The notes beneath the pieces are model-generated. The model made no database searches and had not been told where the DNA came from. It was given only the letters and a program-made list of their open reading frames with translations. From NCBI RefSeq assembly GCF_025989125.1, contig NZ_JAPDNR010000001.1, positions 6,312,087 to 6,376,086 on the forward strand: a DNA stretch of 64,000 nt, read 5' to 3'. A program made the position numbers and the translations under genes. Below are positions 55,401-64,000 of this stretch, in pieces. Source of the DNA: Chitinophaga nivalis. GTDB lineage: Bacteria > Bacteroidota > Bacteroidia > Chitinophagales > Chitinophagaceae. Each line of letters starts with the position of its first letter. The first letter of the stretch is position 1.

Positions 55401-58400
55401 CAAGCGTTCCTGCGGATCTATCAGCATGGCTTCCCGCGGTGAAATATTAAAAAACAGCGGATCAAATACTTCCACCCCGTTGATAAATCCACCCCATTTA
55501 CTATAGGCTTTTCCTTGTTTTGTTCTATCAGCATCATAGTACAATGCGTGGTTCCAACGTGTTTCCGGCACTTCTGTAATACAGTCTTTACCTGCCTGCA
55601 GGTTATTCCAGAATGCGGTCAGGTTATCTGCCTGCGGATACTGCCCTGCCATGGCGATGATGGCAATATCTGCCGGCACTGTTTTTTCCGGCGCTTTTGC
55701 GACTGCTTCCGCCGCTGGTATTGCTGCCGGTTTTGTCCGGAAACGCGCTTCCTGTAATTTAAGTGGTGCAGCAGCCACCGGTTGCGGCAATGCTGCCGGC
55801 ACATTTACCACCGTCTGTTTTACACCCACGGCTGCAGCCAGTGGTGCTGCATACTGACTGATAAAGTATTTCGTCAGTTTATCGATCGTCTGGTATTCGA
55901 ACAATAACGTTTTGGATAAGGCGCCAAATGTTTTTTCCAGTTCATTGGTCAGCTGAATCACCATCACAGAGTCTACCCCGAACTGTTCAAATGCCTTATG
56001 GTCATCAATCTTATGTGCAGGGAGTTTTAATACACCCGATAATAGTTTTTTGAAGTAGGCCGTTGCCTTTTCCGATAATACTTCCTGAGACAGTTCCGTA
56101 TTTGTGACAACCGGCACTGCTGCTACGATGTCTTCAACGATCGCCGTTGCCGGATTGATCTGCTGCCACAGGCGTCGCAGTTTTGCGGTATCGCCGGCCA
56201 TTACCAGCAGCTGCGCCTGCCCGCTGCCCCACATGTCATAAAAGGCTTGTATACCTTCCGCTGTTTGCAGTGGATACATACCAATATTATCCTGCATCAG
56301 CTGTGCTGTTGCGGCATCTACGTGCATGCCACCGGATTCCCACAAAGGCCAGTTCAGGCTGATGCTACGACCGGTTCGCTCGCCACGTGCCACCAGTTCA
56401 TTACGATAGCTGGCATATTGGTCCAGGAATGCATTGGCCACGGCATAATCTCCTTGTCCTGCATTGCCCAGTGCACCGGCGACGGAAGAAAACAGGATGA
56501 AATGATCCAGGGTAAAGTCGCGGCTATATTCATCCAGGTATACCGTACCCGCCACTTTCGCGGATAGCACCGCCGTTATTTCTGCGGCTGTTTTACGGAT
56601 CAGGAAATTGTCGCGGATTACGCCCGCGCTATGCAGCACGCCATGTAGCTGCCCATACGTGGCCCGTATCTCGCGGAACAAGGTTGCCACCGCGTCACGC
56701 TGACTGATATCGGCCTGTTTGTACACCAGCCGGTCTTCACTGCCGATCTCCCGCAGACTGGCCGTAGAAACTGCCGAACGCCCTACCAGTATTACCCGGG
56801 CGCCAGGCGCCTGTTCCAGGATGGTTTGTGCGAAAATACGGCCCAAGCCGCCCGCACCACCCGTGATCAGATACACGCCGTTTTCTTTCCAGGGTAGTTC
56901 CCTCACAGGTGTATGCGTCCACTCTTCCCAGCATAACACCTTTCTTTCTTCCTTCTCATAACGGATATGCTGATTGAGGGCATAACGGTTTGTTTCAATA
57001 GCAGCGGCTACAGCTGCCACCGGCAGCGTTGCCGGTAATTCCAGCAGCTGCCAGCTGATATGCGGCGCCTCCTGTTGCGCCGTTTTAAGCAGTCCGGCCA
57101 ATGCGCCGTATATACGGTTAACCCCTGTTGCACCGGCTACCAGCTGAATAAGGATAGTTGATTGCTGTGCACCGGACAGGAAGGGCTGCACCGTGTTGAA
57201 TAACGTAAAGACATGATTGTTGAAGTCCACGGCAACATCCGTTGCATTGATGGAAAGCTGCAGGAAAGATACCCCTGGCAGCTGTGTACGCAACTGCTCT
57301 CCGTCGGTGGTACTGCCACAGTATACCACCAGCCGGTGCGTATCTGTACCGGCCAATCCGGCCGGCTGCGGCACCCATACCGGCTGTAACTGCAATACGC
57401 GGGTACTGCCGGCCTGCAGATCAGCGCTCCGGCTGGTAAAACCTTTTAATACCGCACATACGTTGCCGTTATCATCGCACCAGGTAATATCGAGTTTTTG
57501 CAGCCCGGCCGTCGCGGTATCACGCGAACGGATATACGTCCACATAGCCGGTTGCGTAGCACCATAAATCTGTACCTCATCCACGGAGAAAGGCAGCAAC
57601 GGGCCACGGGTGGCAGCCTGCCCTTCTCTGTCAGCGAATACCAGCCCTATAGCGGCCTGTAATCCTGCATCTGCAAGACCGGGATGCAACACATAACCGG
57701 CATCCATCGCCGGCAATGCCAGCTGTCCCAGTACCGCTGTTCCATTTTTGCAGATCCCTTGTACGCCGCGGTGAGCAGCACCATACTGAATACCTATTTG
57801 TCCGAACCATTCATACAAAGCAGGCCCATTCAGTATTTCATCACTGTTCAAGCGGATAGCAGCAACATCCAGCACAGGAGGAGCTGCTACCTGTTGCCAT
57901 TCCGCCGCACCCTGGCAATGCAGCAACCTGCCGGTAGCCGTATCACTGTATATCTCAAAAGCCACCTCGCTATCAGCGGTCGGCGTCAATGTAATATGCA
58001 GTGGCGCCGGGTGTTCATGATTGAAAATATAAGGTTGTATCCACACCACGTGTTTCAGCACGCAGATGGCCGTGCCGGGAGCTATTTCCTCCGATGACGC
58101 CTGCATGGCAGCACGTGCCAGTTCCAGGTAAGCGGTACCTGGCAACACCGGTTGTCCCTGCACAATATGATCGCGGAAGAAAAATTCTGTTCCTGTATAA
58201 TGCGCCGTATAACGCTGTGCTATAAACGTAGAAGTATTGGTATGCAATAAAGGATGCAGATAGGTTTGTGCAACAGGCGTCACGGTGGCCGGCTGTTGTG
58301 TGGCTACCGCCCAGTAACGCTCTCTCGCAAAAGGATAGGTCGGCAGACTTACTTTCTTCCTGTCAGCAACCGGATAAAGCTGTGCCCAATCAATGTTGTA

Positions 58401-61400
58401 TCCTTTTACCCATAACTCCAGCAAACGATCATATTTTCCTTTCCTGATGCAATTAGCCACTGCCTGCTGAAAATCTTCATCCATCAGCAACGACAGACTA
58501 CCTTTATGCAGGGTGATATTTCCCTGGTAAAGTTCATATCCCGTACTACCGCCTGCCAGATAAGCGGTCAGCTGATCTATCGCCGCCGCCGCATCTGTTG
58601 CCAGTATGCCCATTCTTTCCTCCATTCCTTCCCGGCCTGTTTGCAACGTGTAGGCAATATGTGCGAATGGCGCTGCAGGTGCTGCCTGCAGGTATGTTAT
58701 AAATTGCTGTATTACTGCTTTCAGTTGCTCCGTTGTCCGAGCAGAGAATACCAGCATACAGGGAGCCCCCGCCGCTGCAGCCACAGCTGCCGGCACCTGG
58801 TATTCCTCAATCACCAGGTGCGCATTGGACCCACCCGCTCCAAAAGAAGACAGGCCTGCACGTAATGGCACCTCTTCCCGGATACCATTTTTTTCCCGCA
58901 CCGGTCGTTGCCATGCCGATAAATGCTGTTGTACAACAAAGGGACTATTCCGGAAGTCGATATGTACATTCAGCTGTGCGGAATGTAAAGACGGTACCAG
59001 CTGCTGATGCTGCATTTGCAGCAGGATCTTTGTTAATCCCGCAATACCCGCCGCACTCTCGCAATGGCCGATATTGGATTTAGCAGAACCAATCGCACAG
59101 AATTCCCGCTCTGCTGTAAACGTTTCAAATGCTTTTTTCAGGCCGGTAATTTCTATCGGATCTCCCAATGAAGTACCTGTACCATGCGCTTCTATATAAC
59201 TGATGGTGGCAGGGTCTATACCCGACTTCCGGAAGGCACGTTTGATCACATTCGCCTGTGCCTGCGGATTAGGTACGGAATAACCATTTGTTTTGCCACC
59301 ATGGTTCACCACACTGCTTCTGATCACCCCATAAATATGATCACCATCCGCAATCGCTTTGTGCAGTGGTTTTAACAACACAGCTCCTACTCCTTCGCCC
59401 GGCACATATCCATCTCCACCTTCGCCGAAACTCTCACAACGACCTTTACTGGAAACGAAGCGTCCTTGTCCCAGCATCAGGTATTTATTCGGATGCACCG
59501 ACACATTTACACCACCTGCCAGCGCCAGTTCACAATCGCCCCGCTGGATACTCTGACAAGCCAGATGGATAGCGGTTAGTGAAGAGGAACACATGGTATC
59601 TACTGCCATGCTCGGCCCATGAAAATTACAATAGTAAGATACCCGGTTGGCAATGGAAGAAGGATTACCCGGAATCGCCAACGGCCGACCCAACGCGGTT
59701 TCCTGCGCACCATACAGCTGATACTCCGTGTACATCACGCCGGCAAAAACGCCCACATTTCCTTCCATTCCATTCGCCTTGTACTGACTCAGCAACTCAC
59801 GCGTATAGCCGGCATCTTCCAGGGTAGCGATGGCACATTGCAGGAAAAGTCTTTCCTGCGGGTCCATGATCTCTGCCTCCCTGGGGGAAATATTGAAGAA
59901 CAGCGGATCAAATTCATCTACTCCGTTAATAAATCCACCCCACTTGCTATACGTTTTTCCCGGCTTCGTTTTATCGGCATCATAAAACTGACTGTGATCC
60001 CATCTTTCCCGTGGCACTTCCGTGATACAGTCTTTACCTGATTTCAAATGCTGCCAGAATTCGATGATATTATCTGCCTGCGGATATTTCCCGGCCAATC
60101 CGATAATGGCAATCGCCGGCTCTCCATCTTCCTGTGGCGCAGCAACCGGTTGCTGTTGTGCGGTCAGTCTGTTGGCATAAGCAGGCAAAGGCGTTACCGG
60201 TGCAGCAGTGGCTGCCGGCAGTACTGCCGGCGGTGTATGCACGCCCAGCAAGGCCCGCATCTTCTCCGGATAACCAGCTACAAAATAGCCGGTTAAATCC
60301 TCGACGGTCTGGTATTCAAACAGCAATGTTTTAGATAAAGTGCCGAATACTTTTTCCAGCTCATTGGTCAGCTGAATGACCATTACCGAATCGATACCAA
60401 ATTGTTCAAATGCAGTATCTGCTTCAATTTTATGTGCAGGCAGTTTTAGTACGCCCGATAATAATTTCTTAAAATAGCCTGCTGCTTTCTCCGGTGTTAT
60501 CTCCTGTGATATATCCGTGGTTGTTTCAACGATCGCAGGCGCTACTACCGCCGTTTCCGGATTTACCTGCTGCCACAGGCGCCGCAGTTTTACCGTATCG
60601 CCGGCCATTACCAGCAGCTGTTGCTGACCGCTGCCCCACATCTCATAAAACGATTGTATTCCCTGTGCCGTTTGCAACGGATACATACCAATGTTATCCT
60701 GCATCAGCTGTGCTGTTGCCGCATCTACGTGCATACCACCCGACTGCCACAAAGGCCAGTTCAGGCTGATGCTGCGACCGGTCCGTTCTCCGCGTGCCAC
60801 CAGTTCATTACGATAGCTGGCATATTGGTCCAGGAAAGCATTAGCGACTGCATAGTCTCCCTGCCCTGCATTACCCAGTGCACCTGCAACGGAGGAGAAC
60901 AGGATAAAATGATCCAGGGTAAAGTCGCGGCTATATTCATCCAGGTATACGGTACCTGCTACCTTCGCAGATAATACCGCCGTGATTTCTGCGGTTGTTT
61001 TACGGATCAGGAAATTATCGCGGATCACGCCGGCGCTATGCAGAATGCCCTGCAGTTGCCCATGCGTGGCCCGTATTTCGCGGAACAGTTCCGCTACCGC
61101 ATCCCGTTGACTGATATCCTTCTGTTTGTATATCAACCGGCCTTCGTCGCCAATTTCCCGCAGGCTGGCTGCAGGAACCGCTGAACGCCCTACCAGTATT
61201 ACCCGGGCGCCAGGCGCCTGTGCCAGAATAGTTTGTGCGAAAATACGGCCTAGTCCACCGGCGCCGCCGGTAATCAGATATACGCCGTTTTCTTTCCAGG
61301 GCAGCTGTGCCACCGGTGTACCCGGCTGCTCTTCCCAGCGCAACACCATTCTTTCATCAGCAGCATAACGGATATACTGGTTCACCGCATAACGGTTTGT

Positions 61401-64000
61401 TTCAATAACAGCGGCCACCGCTGCCGCCGGCAGCGTTGCCGGTACTTCCAATAACTGCCACCTGATATGTGGCGACTCCTGCTGGGCCGTTTTCAGCAAT
61501 CCGGCCAACGCACCGTATATCCGGTTGATACCTGTTGTTCCGGTAACCAGCTGAATGAGGACCGCTGATTTTTGTGTACCGGATATAAAAGATTGAATCT
61601 TTTCAAAGAGGGTAAAAACATGGTGGGTAAAATTGGCAGCCAGGTCTGTAGCGGCAACTGGTAATGGCAGAAAAGAGATGCCTCCCAGTTGTATACGCAA
61701 CTGTTCTCCGGCAGCGGTATCGCCGCAATACACCACCAGCCGGCCACTGTCTGCACCAGTAGCTACCGCCGGCTGCGGTACCCATACCGGCTGTAACTGT
61801 AAGATACCTTCACTGCGGGATGGCCGGTCAGCCGCCCGGCTCGTGAAGCCTTTTAATATCGTACATATGTTTCCGTTATCGTCGCACCAGGTAATATCCA
61901 GTTTCTGCATACCTGCTACTGCGGTATCACTGAAACGGATATACGTCCACATAGCCGGCCCGGTAGCGCCATAAATCTGTACCTGATCTACCGAGAAAGG
62001 CAGCAACGGGCTACGGGCTGTCTGCCCGGTACCATCAGCAGATACCAGCCCTATAGCGGCCTGTAATCCTGCATCGGCGAGACCGGGATGTAGTACATAC
62101 CCAGCATCCACCACCGGCAGTGACAACTCTCCCAGCAGTGCACCCTCCTTTTTGTATACCCGCTGTACACCACGATGTGCAGCGCCATACTGAATACCCA
62201 TCTGTTCAAACAATCCATACAATGCTGTTGCATGCAATATTTCAATACTGCCCGACCGGATACCCGCTACATCCAACACTGGAGCTGCCGCCACCTGCTG
62301 CCATTTAGCGGCACCCTGGCAATGCACCAGCTTACCCGTAGCAGCATCGCTGTATACTTCAAAGTTCACCCATCCTGCTGTGGCGGGCAACAAGGTAATG
62401 TGCAGCGGTGCCGGGTGCTCACTATTTAAAACATAAGGTTGTATCCAGGCCACATGTTGCAGCGTGCAGATAACATCCTTACCGGAAGCCTCATCCAGTG
62501 ACGCTGCCATTGCTGCATGCGCCAGTTCGAGGTAGGCAGTACCCGGTAATACCGGTTGCCCCTGAACCATATGATCGCGGAAGAAAAATTCTGCGCCGGT
62601 ATAATGTGCGGTATAACGTTGGGTTGTGAAGGTAGAAGTATTGGTATGCAGTAAAGGATGCAAATACTGTTGTAATACCTGCTGTGGTATACGTATCGCA
62701 TCATTCATCTGTTCTACTTCCGGTATCCAGTATCGTTCTCTTACAAACGGATAGGTAGGCAGACTAATCCGCGCCGGTTGTACAGCGGGATACAAACTGT
62801 TCCAGTTCACGGCTGCCCCATACATCCATAAAGTAGCCAGCTGCTCCCACTGTTGCTCCTGTATAAACCGTTGCGTCACTGCAGCAGGCTTCTCTGCGGT
62901 GCCGATATATTTGCTGAGTTCTTTTGCTTTTTTAATACGACCCGCAAAACATTGTCCGGGTTGTTCCTTTCCGGCCAGGAATGACTGCAGTTGAACAATC
63001 AGTGCCGGGATACTGTCTGTAATCAGGAGCAGCCGCTCTTCCATCGCTTCTCTTCCTGCCTGCAGCGTATAGGCGACATCCCGGATATGAACTGCTGACT
63101 GTGGTGTATGGATTGCCACTGGCGTACGCACGTTATCGGTAGTGGCACCCTGCAGGAAAGCAGTGATACGGGAGCGTTCCAGCTGTATCAGTTGCTGTGC
63201 CAGCGCAATCGTTGTGGTGGCAGGGCTCAGTGATACCTGGCTCATCTCCGCTCCCAGCAGCTGTTGTAATTGTTCTTTTAATTTTGTCAGGTGTATGGTC
63301 TCAACACCATATTCTGTCCACTCCTGATCAGGCTCAATCGCATTCTCCGGCACAGCAATGATAGCAGACAACTGCTGATCGATTACCTGGCTCAGCTGCG
63401 TTATCAGCAGGTCTGCAGTGCTATCGGTTACTTCGGTATCTGCGGCCTGTTGCCCGCGGAGGAAGGCCAATAACTGTTCCGCATATACGCGTACCTGTTC
63501 CTTTGTTTTAGCCGACAGCGGAATCAGGTATGGCGTTTCCCGGGATAATGCCGGCTGTTCTGCCGTTGCAGCAGGTATATATTCTTCCAGGATAACATAG
63601 GCGTTGGAACCGGTAGCGCCGAATGAACTTACGCTGGCCCGCCGCGGGTAGGTCACTGCCTGTCCCTGTTCCAGGATGGTAGGCCTTTCCCAGGGCCTGG
63701 TATCCTGCTGAATATAGAAAGGCGACTGGGTCAGTTGCAGATGCGGATTCACTTCCGCTGAGTGTAGGGAAGGTACCAATGTTTTATGGTACAGCTGCAA
63801 TATAACTTTGCTTAAGCCACTGATACCAGCTGCAGATTCGGCATGTCCGATATTGGATTTTACCGATCCGATGGCACAATATTGTTTATCCTGTGTGTAC
63901 TGTCCATAGCTCTTCACCAGTCCTTGTATTTCTATCGGGTCACCCAAAGAAGTACCGGTACCATGTGCCTCCACATAACTGATGGTGCGGGGATGTATAC
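52485..64000 (-). CDS. Trans-AT polyketide synthase, C-terminal modules (runs off the window)
   Basis: At least 3838 codons; the 5' part lies beyond 64000. Domains by position: KS1 C-terminal part (64000-63575; EAHGTGT and KSNIGHAES present); linker with a degenerate ACP (about 63425-63180); DH1 (about 62670-61830; HMVQGQPVLP and DAGLQ); KR1 (about 61800-60560; GGAGGLG, FSSVAG, GDYAVAN); ACP1 (about 60510-60270; Ser codon 60387-60389); KS2 (60120-58800; Cys at 59589-59591, both His present); DH2 (58262-57430); KR2 (57400-56160); ACP2 (56090-55860; Ser 55968-55970); KS3 (55677-54380; Cys at 55161-55163, but EAHGTGT replaced by EAAANGN); ACP3 (53760-53560; Ser 53664-53666); TE (53470-52600; Ser in GYSMGG at 53220-53222, His in ASNHMML). 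No integrated AT. The DH and KR in both full modules predict two double bonds; KS3 should pass the chain on without extension to ACP3, from which the TE releases it. Both KRs have Asp in VIRDNFL, as B-type KRs do. Confidence 0.95.
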   Translation of the reverse strand, partial: IHPRTISYVEAHGTGTSLGDPIEIQGLVKSYGQYTQDKQYCAIGSVKSNIGHAESAAGISGLSKVILQLYHKTLVPSLHSAEVNPHLQLTQSPFYIQQDTRPWERPTILEQGQAVTYPRRASVSSFGATGSNAYVILEEYIPAATAEQPALSRETPYLIPLSAKTKEQVRVYAEQLLAFLRGQQAADTEVTDSTADLLITQLSQVIDQQLSAIIAVPENAIEPDQEWTEYGVETIHLTKLKEQLQQLLGAEMSQVSLSPATTTIALAQQLIQLERSRITAFLQGATTDNVRTPVAIHTPQSAVHIRDVAYTLQAGREAMEERLLLITDSIPALIVQLQSFLAGKEQPGQCFAGRIKKAKELSKYIGTAEKPAAVTQRFIQEQQWEQLATLWMYGAAVNWNSLYPAVQPARISLPTYPFVRERYWIPEVEQMNDAIRIPQQVLQQYLHPLLHTNTSTFTTQRYTAHYTGAEFFFRDHMVQGQPVLPGTAYLELAHAAMAASLDEASGKDVICTLQHVAWIQPYVLNSEHPAPLHITLLPATAGWVNFEVYSDAATGKLVHCQGAAKWQQVAAAPVLDVAGIRSGSIEILHATALYGLFEQMGIQYGAAHRGVQRVYKKEGALLGELSLPVVDAGYVLHPGLADAGLQAAIGLVSADGTGQTARSPLLPFSVDQVQIYGATGPAMWTYIRFSDTAVAGMQKLDITWCDDNGNICTILKGFTSRAADRPSRSEGILQLQPVWVPQPAVATGADSGRLVVYCGDTAAGEQLRIQLGGISFLPLPVAATDLAANFTHHVFTLFEKIQSFISGTQKSAVLIQLVTGTTGINRIYGALAGLLKTAQQESPHIRWQLLEVPATLPAAAVAAVIETNRYAVNQYIRYAADERMVLRWEEQPGTPVAQLPWKENGVYLITGGAGGLGRIFAQTILAQAPGARVILVGRSAVPAASLREIGDEGRLIYKQKDISQRDAVAELFREIRATHGQLQGILHSAGVIRDNFLIRKTTAEITAVLSAKVAGTVYLDEYSRDFTLDHFILFSSVAGALGNAGQGDYAVANAFLDQYASYRNELVARGERTGRSISLNWPLWQSGGMHVDAATAQLMQDNIGMYPLQTAQGIQSFYEMWGSGQQQLLVMAGDTVKLRRLWQQVNPETAVVAPAIVETTTDISQEITPEKAAGYFKKLLSGVLKLPAHKIEADTAFEQFGIDSVMVIQLTNELEKVFGTLSKTLLFEYQTVEDLTGYFVAGYPEKMRALLGVHTPPAVLPAATAAPVTPLPAYANRLTAQQQPVAAPQEDGEPAIAIIGLAGKYPQADNIIEFWQHLKSGKDCITEVPRERWDHSQFYDADKTKPGKTYSKWGGFINGVDEFDPLFFNISPREAEIMDPQERLFLQCAIATLEDAGYTRELLSQYKANGMEGNVGVFAGVMYTEYQLYGAQETALGRPLAIPGNPSSIANRVSYYCNFHGPSMAVDTMCSSSLTAIHLACQSIQRGDCELALAGGVNVSVHPNKYLMLGQGRFVSSKGRCESFGEGGDGYVPGEGVGAVLLKPLHKAIADGDHIYGVIRSSVVNHGGKTNGYSVPNPQAQANVIKRAFRKSGIDPATISYIEAHGTGTSLGDPIEITGLKKAFETFTAEREFCAIGSAKSNIGHCESAAGIAGLTKILLQMQHQQLVPSLHSAQLNVHIDFRNSPFVVQQHLSAWQRPVREKNGIREEVPLRAGLSSFGAGGSNAHLVIEEYQVPAAVAAAAGAPCMLVFSARTTEQLKAVIQQFITYLQAAPAAPFAHIAYTLQTGREGMEERMGILATDAAAAIDQLTAYLAGGSTGYELYQGNITLHKGSLSLLMDEDFQQAVANCIRKGKYDRLLELWVKGYNIDWAQLYPVADRKKVSLPTYPFARERYWAVATQQPATVTPVAQTYLHPLLHTNTSTFIAQRYTAHYTGTEFFFRDHIVQGQPVLPGTAYLELARAAMQASSEEIAPGTAICVLKHVVWIQPYIFNHEHPAPLHITLTPTADSEVAFEIYSDTATGRLLHCQGAAEWQQVAAPPVLDVAAIRLNSDEILNGPALYEWFGQIGIQYGAAHRGVQGICKNGTAVLGQLALPAMDAGYVLHPGLADAGLQAAIGLVFADREGQAATRGPLLPFSVDEVQIYGATQPAMWTYIRSRDTATAGLQKLDITWCDDNGNVCAVLKGFTSRSADLQAGSTRVLQLQPVWVPQPAGLAGTDTHRLVVYCGSTTDGEQLRTQLPGVSFLQLSINATDVAVDFNNHVFTLFNTVQPFLSGAQQSTILIQLVAGATGVNRIYGALAGLLKTAQQEAPHISWQLLELPATLPVAAVAAAIETNRYALNQHIRYEKEERKVLCWEEWTHTPVRELPWKENGVYLITGGAGGLGRIFAQTILEQAPGARVILVGRSAVSTASLREIGSEDRLVYKQADISQRDAVATLFREIRATYGQLHGVLHSAGVIRDNFLIRKTAAEITAVLSAKVAGTVYLDEYSRDFTLDHFILFSSVAGALGNAGQGDYAVANAFLDQYASYRNELVARGERTGRSISLNWPLWESGGMHVDAATAQLMQDNIGMYPLQTAEGIQAFYDMWGSGQAQLLVMAGDTAKLRRLWQQINPATAIVEDIVAAVPVVTNTELSQEVLSEKATAYFKKLLSGVLKLPAHKIDDHKAFEQFGVDSVMVIQLTNELEKTFGALSKTLLFEYQTIDKLTKYFISQYAAPLAAAVGVKQTVVNVPAALPQPVAAAPLKLQEARFRTKPAAIPAAEAVAKAPEKTVPADIAIIAMAGQYPQADNLTAFWNNLQAGKDCITEVPETRWNHALYYDADRTKQGKAYSKWGGFINGVEVFDPLFFNISPREAMLIDPQERLFMQQVWTLLESGGYTRSRLQQQHQGRVGVYVGTMYKQYNTAVPGSVEDAVLSLSSYNSIANRVSYYFNLQGPSLAIDTACSSSLIAIHMACESLLKAECEVAIAGGVNLSLDPRKYVGLSQLQLIGSSADSRSFAAGDGYLPAEAIGAVLLKPLEKALRDGDTVLAVIKSTMTNHNGKSNSFAVPNLHAQTQLMTSNFVRSGIEPASISWVEAAANGNPIGDAIEMKALSNVFRQFKVPAQGCPVGSVKSHIGHAEAASGISQLTKVVLQLQHQQLIPVVANESRNSQIDLQDSPLYIQEQLTRWERPVVEIAGVKQEFPRRATVSSFGAGGSNAHIILEEYTAPVTQPVQPDTATSYLMVFSAKNDNRLQAVLSNMLQYLQEHPAVVLADLAYTLQAGREAMECRVALVVASLEELQTGLAGALLALTDNTVITGDIPLFLGNAEAALAGVSSLLSGKTGEQFCQHLLQERNLEKLAIYWTQFAGEVDWQQLYLPHTVRFINLPAYPFEQRRCWIENNHVPPVVIRETVAAPVNTAKKTIAAEGSADNILVGIIADMLRLQPAELNTKKPLQHYGLDSIQVMELFQRIKSTIYPDLSLEALQQCNTTDDIIRILPVLSVQHENTALLPEAAADMVVKTHWPQFPELFHLNDKKEGKPVFWIHAALGGVQSYKPLAEMSERPFFGIQARGWMSNRFPLVGLQAMATYYVQIIQTVQPEGPYDIGGYSMGGILAYEITRQLQDLGQTVDSVTMLDAIYREDLKRGKVDRKTSILQAVNLSLLTKITQQPEKFKEVLIHRDEVDIELEEEPFLQSLITIAKTRGLTRTEEQLKTLIAQNVKVQQAYEIDKYVVHPLPYPAETTCYYFRNKSGLFYGDLEPFYKIKATEFTLDHKNYWEEWEKQLPNLYMMDVDASNHMMLLSEEKVYRTIFEFCRNIYSRQGMDPAFMPQFVADTLRIHGEKDLSLLTESVGV
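55860..62670 (-). repeat. Tandem duplicated DH-KR-ACP module, period about 4.4 kb
   Basis: Module 1 (DH1-KR1-ACP1, 62670-60270) and module 2 (DH2-KR2-ACP2, 58262-55860) align with an offset of 4404-4407 nt. Long stretches match nearly base for base, for example 60748-61040 with 56341-56633 in the KR catalytic region. This marks a recent duplication or gene conversion inside the megasynthase gene. Confidence 0.85.

Noticed and set aside
57217..61974. Several 80-140-codon open frames on the plus strand inside the megasynthase
   Set aside because: They lie opposite the megasynthase frame and mirror each other in the duplicated modules, as expected of shadows.

Overview
The window looks like a chromosome segment of a Chitinophaga-type member of the Bacteroidota. 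The evidence is a sigma/FecR/STN-TonB receptor locus, lipoproteins with a Bacteroidota-style lipobox, type IX secretion (T9SS) C-terminal sorting domains, promoters with the phylum's -7 element TAnnTTTG, and a terpene synthase beside a trans-AT polyketide synthase. No rRNA, tRNA, CRISPR array, transposase or phage gene was seen.

Layout. 1-7425 (minus strand): an ECF sigma factor, a FecR anti-sigma factor, a TonB-dependent receptor with an STN signalling domain, and two surface lipoproteins; this is a cell-surface signalling and uptake unit. A sigma-independent-looking hairpin separates the sigma gene from fecR. 7846-8022 (plus): a 58-residue, cysteine-rich double-glycine-leader peptide in an otherwise empty gap. 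8111-14336 (minus): a secreted serine hydrolase, a small secreted protein and two related surface proteins, one with a T9SS signal and one with seven 58-residue repeats. 14701-15654 (plus): a class I terpene synthase. 15807-18383 (minus): a pentapeptide/XRE regulator with an ABC-2 exporter. 18624-21138 (plus): a TetR/MFS/isochorismatase-like unit with two matching operator sites. 21242-25039: an AraC regulator with an alpha/beta hydrolase, a divergent SDR oxidoreductase, and a second AraC regulator.

25920-33149 (plus): a 1971-residue SpvB/TcB-like RHS protein with a hydrophobic C-terminal tail, then an unrecognised 421-residue protein. 33318-35060 (minus): a TylF-like methyltransferase, a 2OG-Fe(II) oxygenase and a 37-residue membrane peptide. 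35401-38775 (plus): a large T9SS surface protein. 38896-42909 (minus): a tight seven-gene cassette around an SPFH-SHOCT protein, with two zinc-ribbon proteins and three small membrane proteins. It lies divergent from a TPR/LuxR-type regulator at 43137-45002. 45059-48209: an unknown protein, a DUF4440-like/beta-lactamase fusion and an SRPBCC protein.

48472-64000 (minus): the 3' end of a trans-AT polyketide synthase operon. The megasynthase runs off the window edge and carries, in order, KS (partial) - degenerate ACP - DH - KR - ACP - KS - DH - KR - ACP - KS0 - ACP - TE. It overlaps by 4 nt a fused AT-AT-ER protein, which is followed by a PksB/BaeB-like metallo-beta-lactamase-fold hydrolase. 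The visible modules predict a conjugated diene near the carboxyl end, a non-extending last KS, and thioesterase release. AT1 has Gln where malonyl transferases have Arg, so it is probably the acyl hydrolase, while AT2 probably loads malonyl units onto the synthase.
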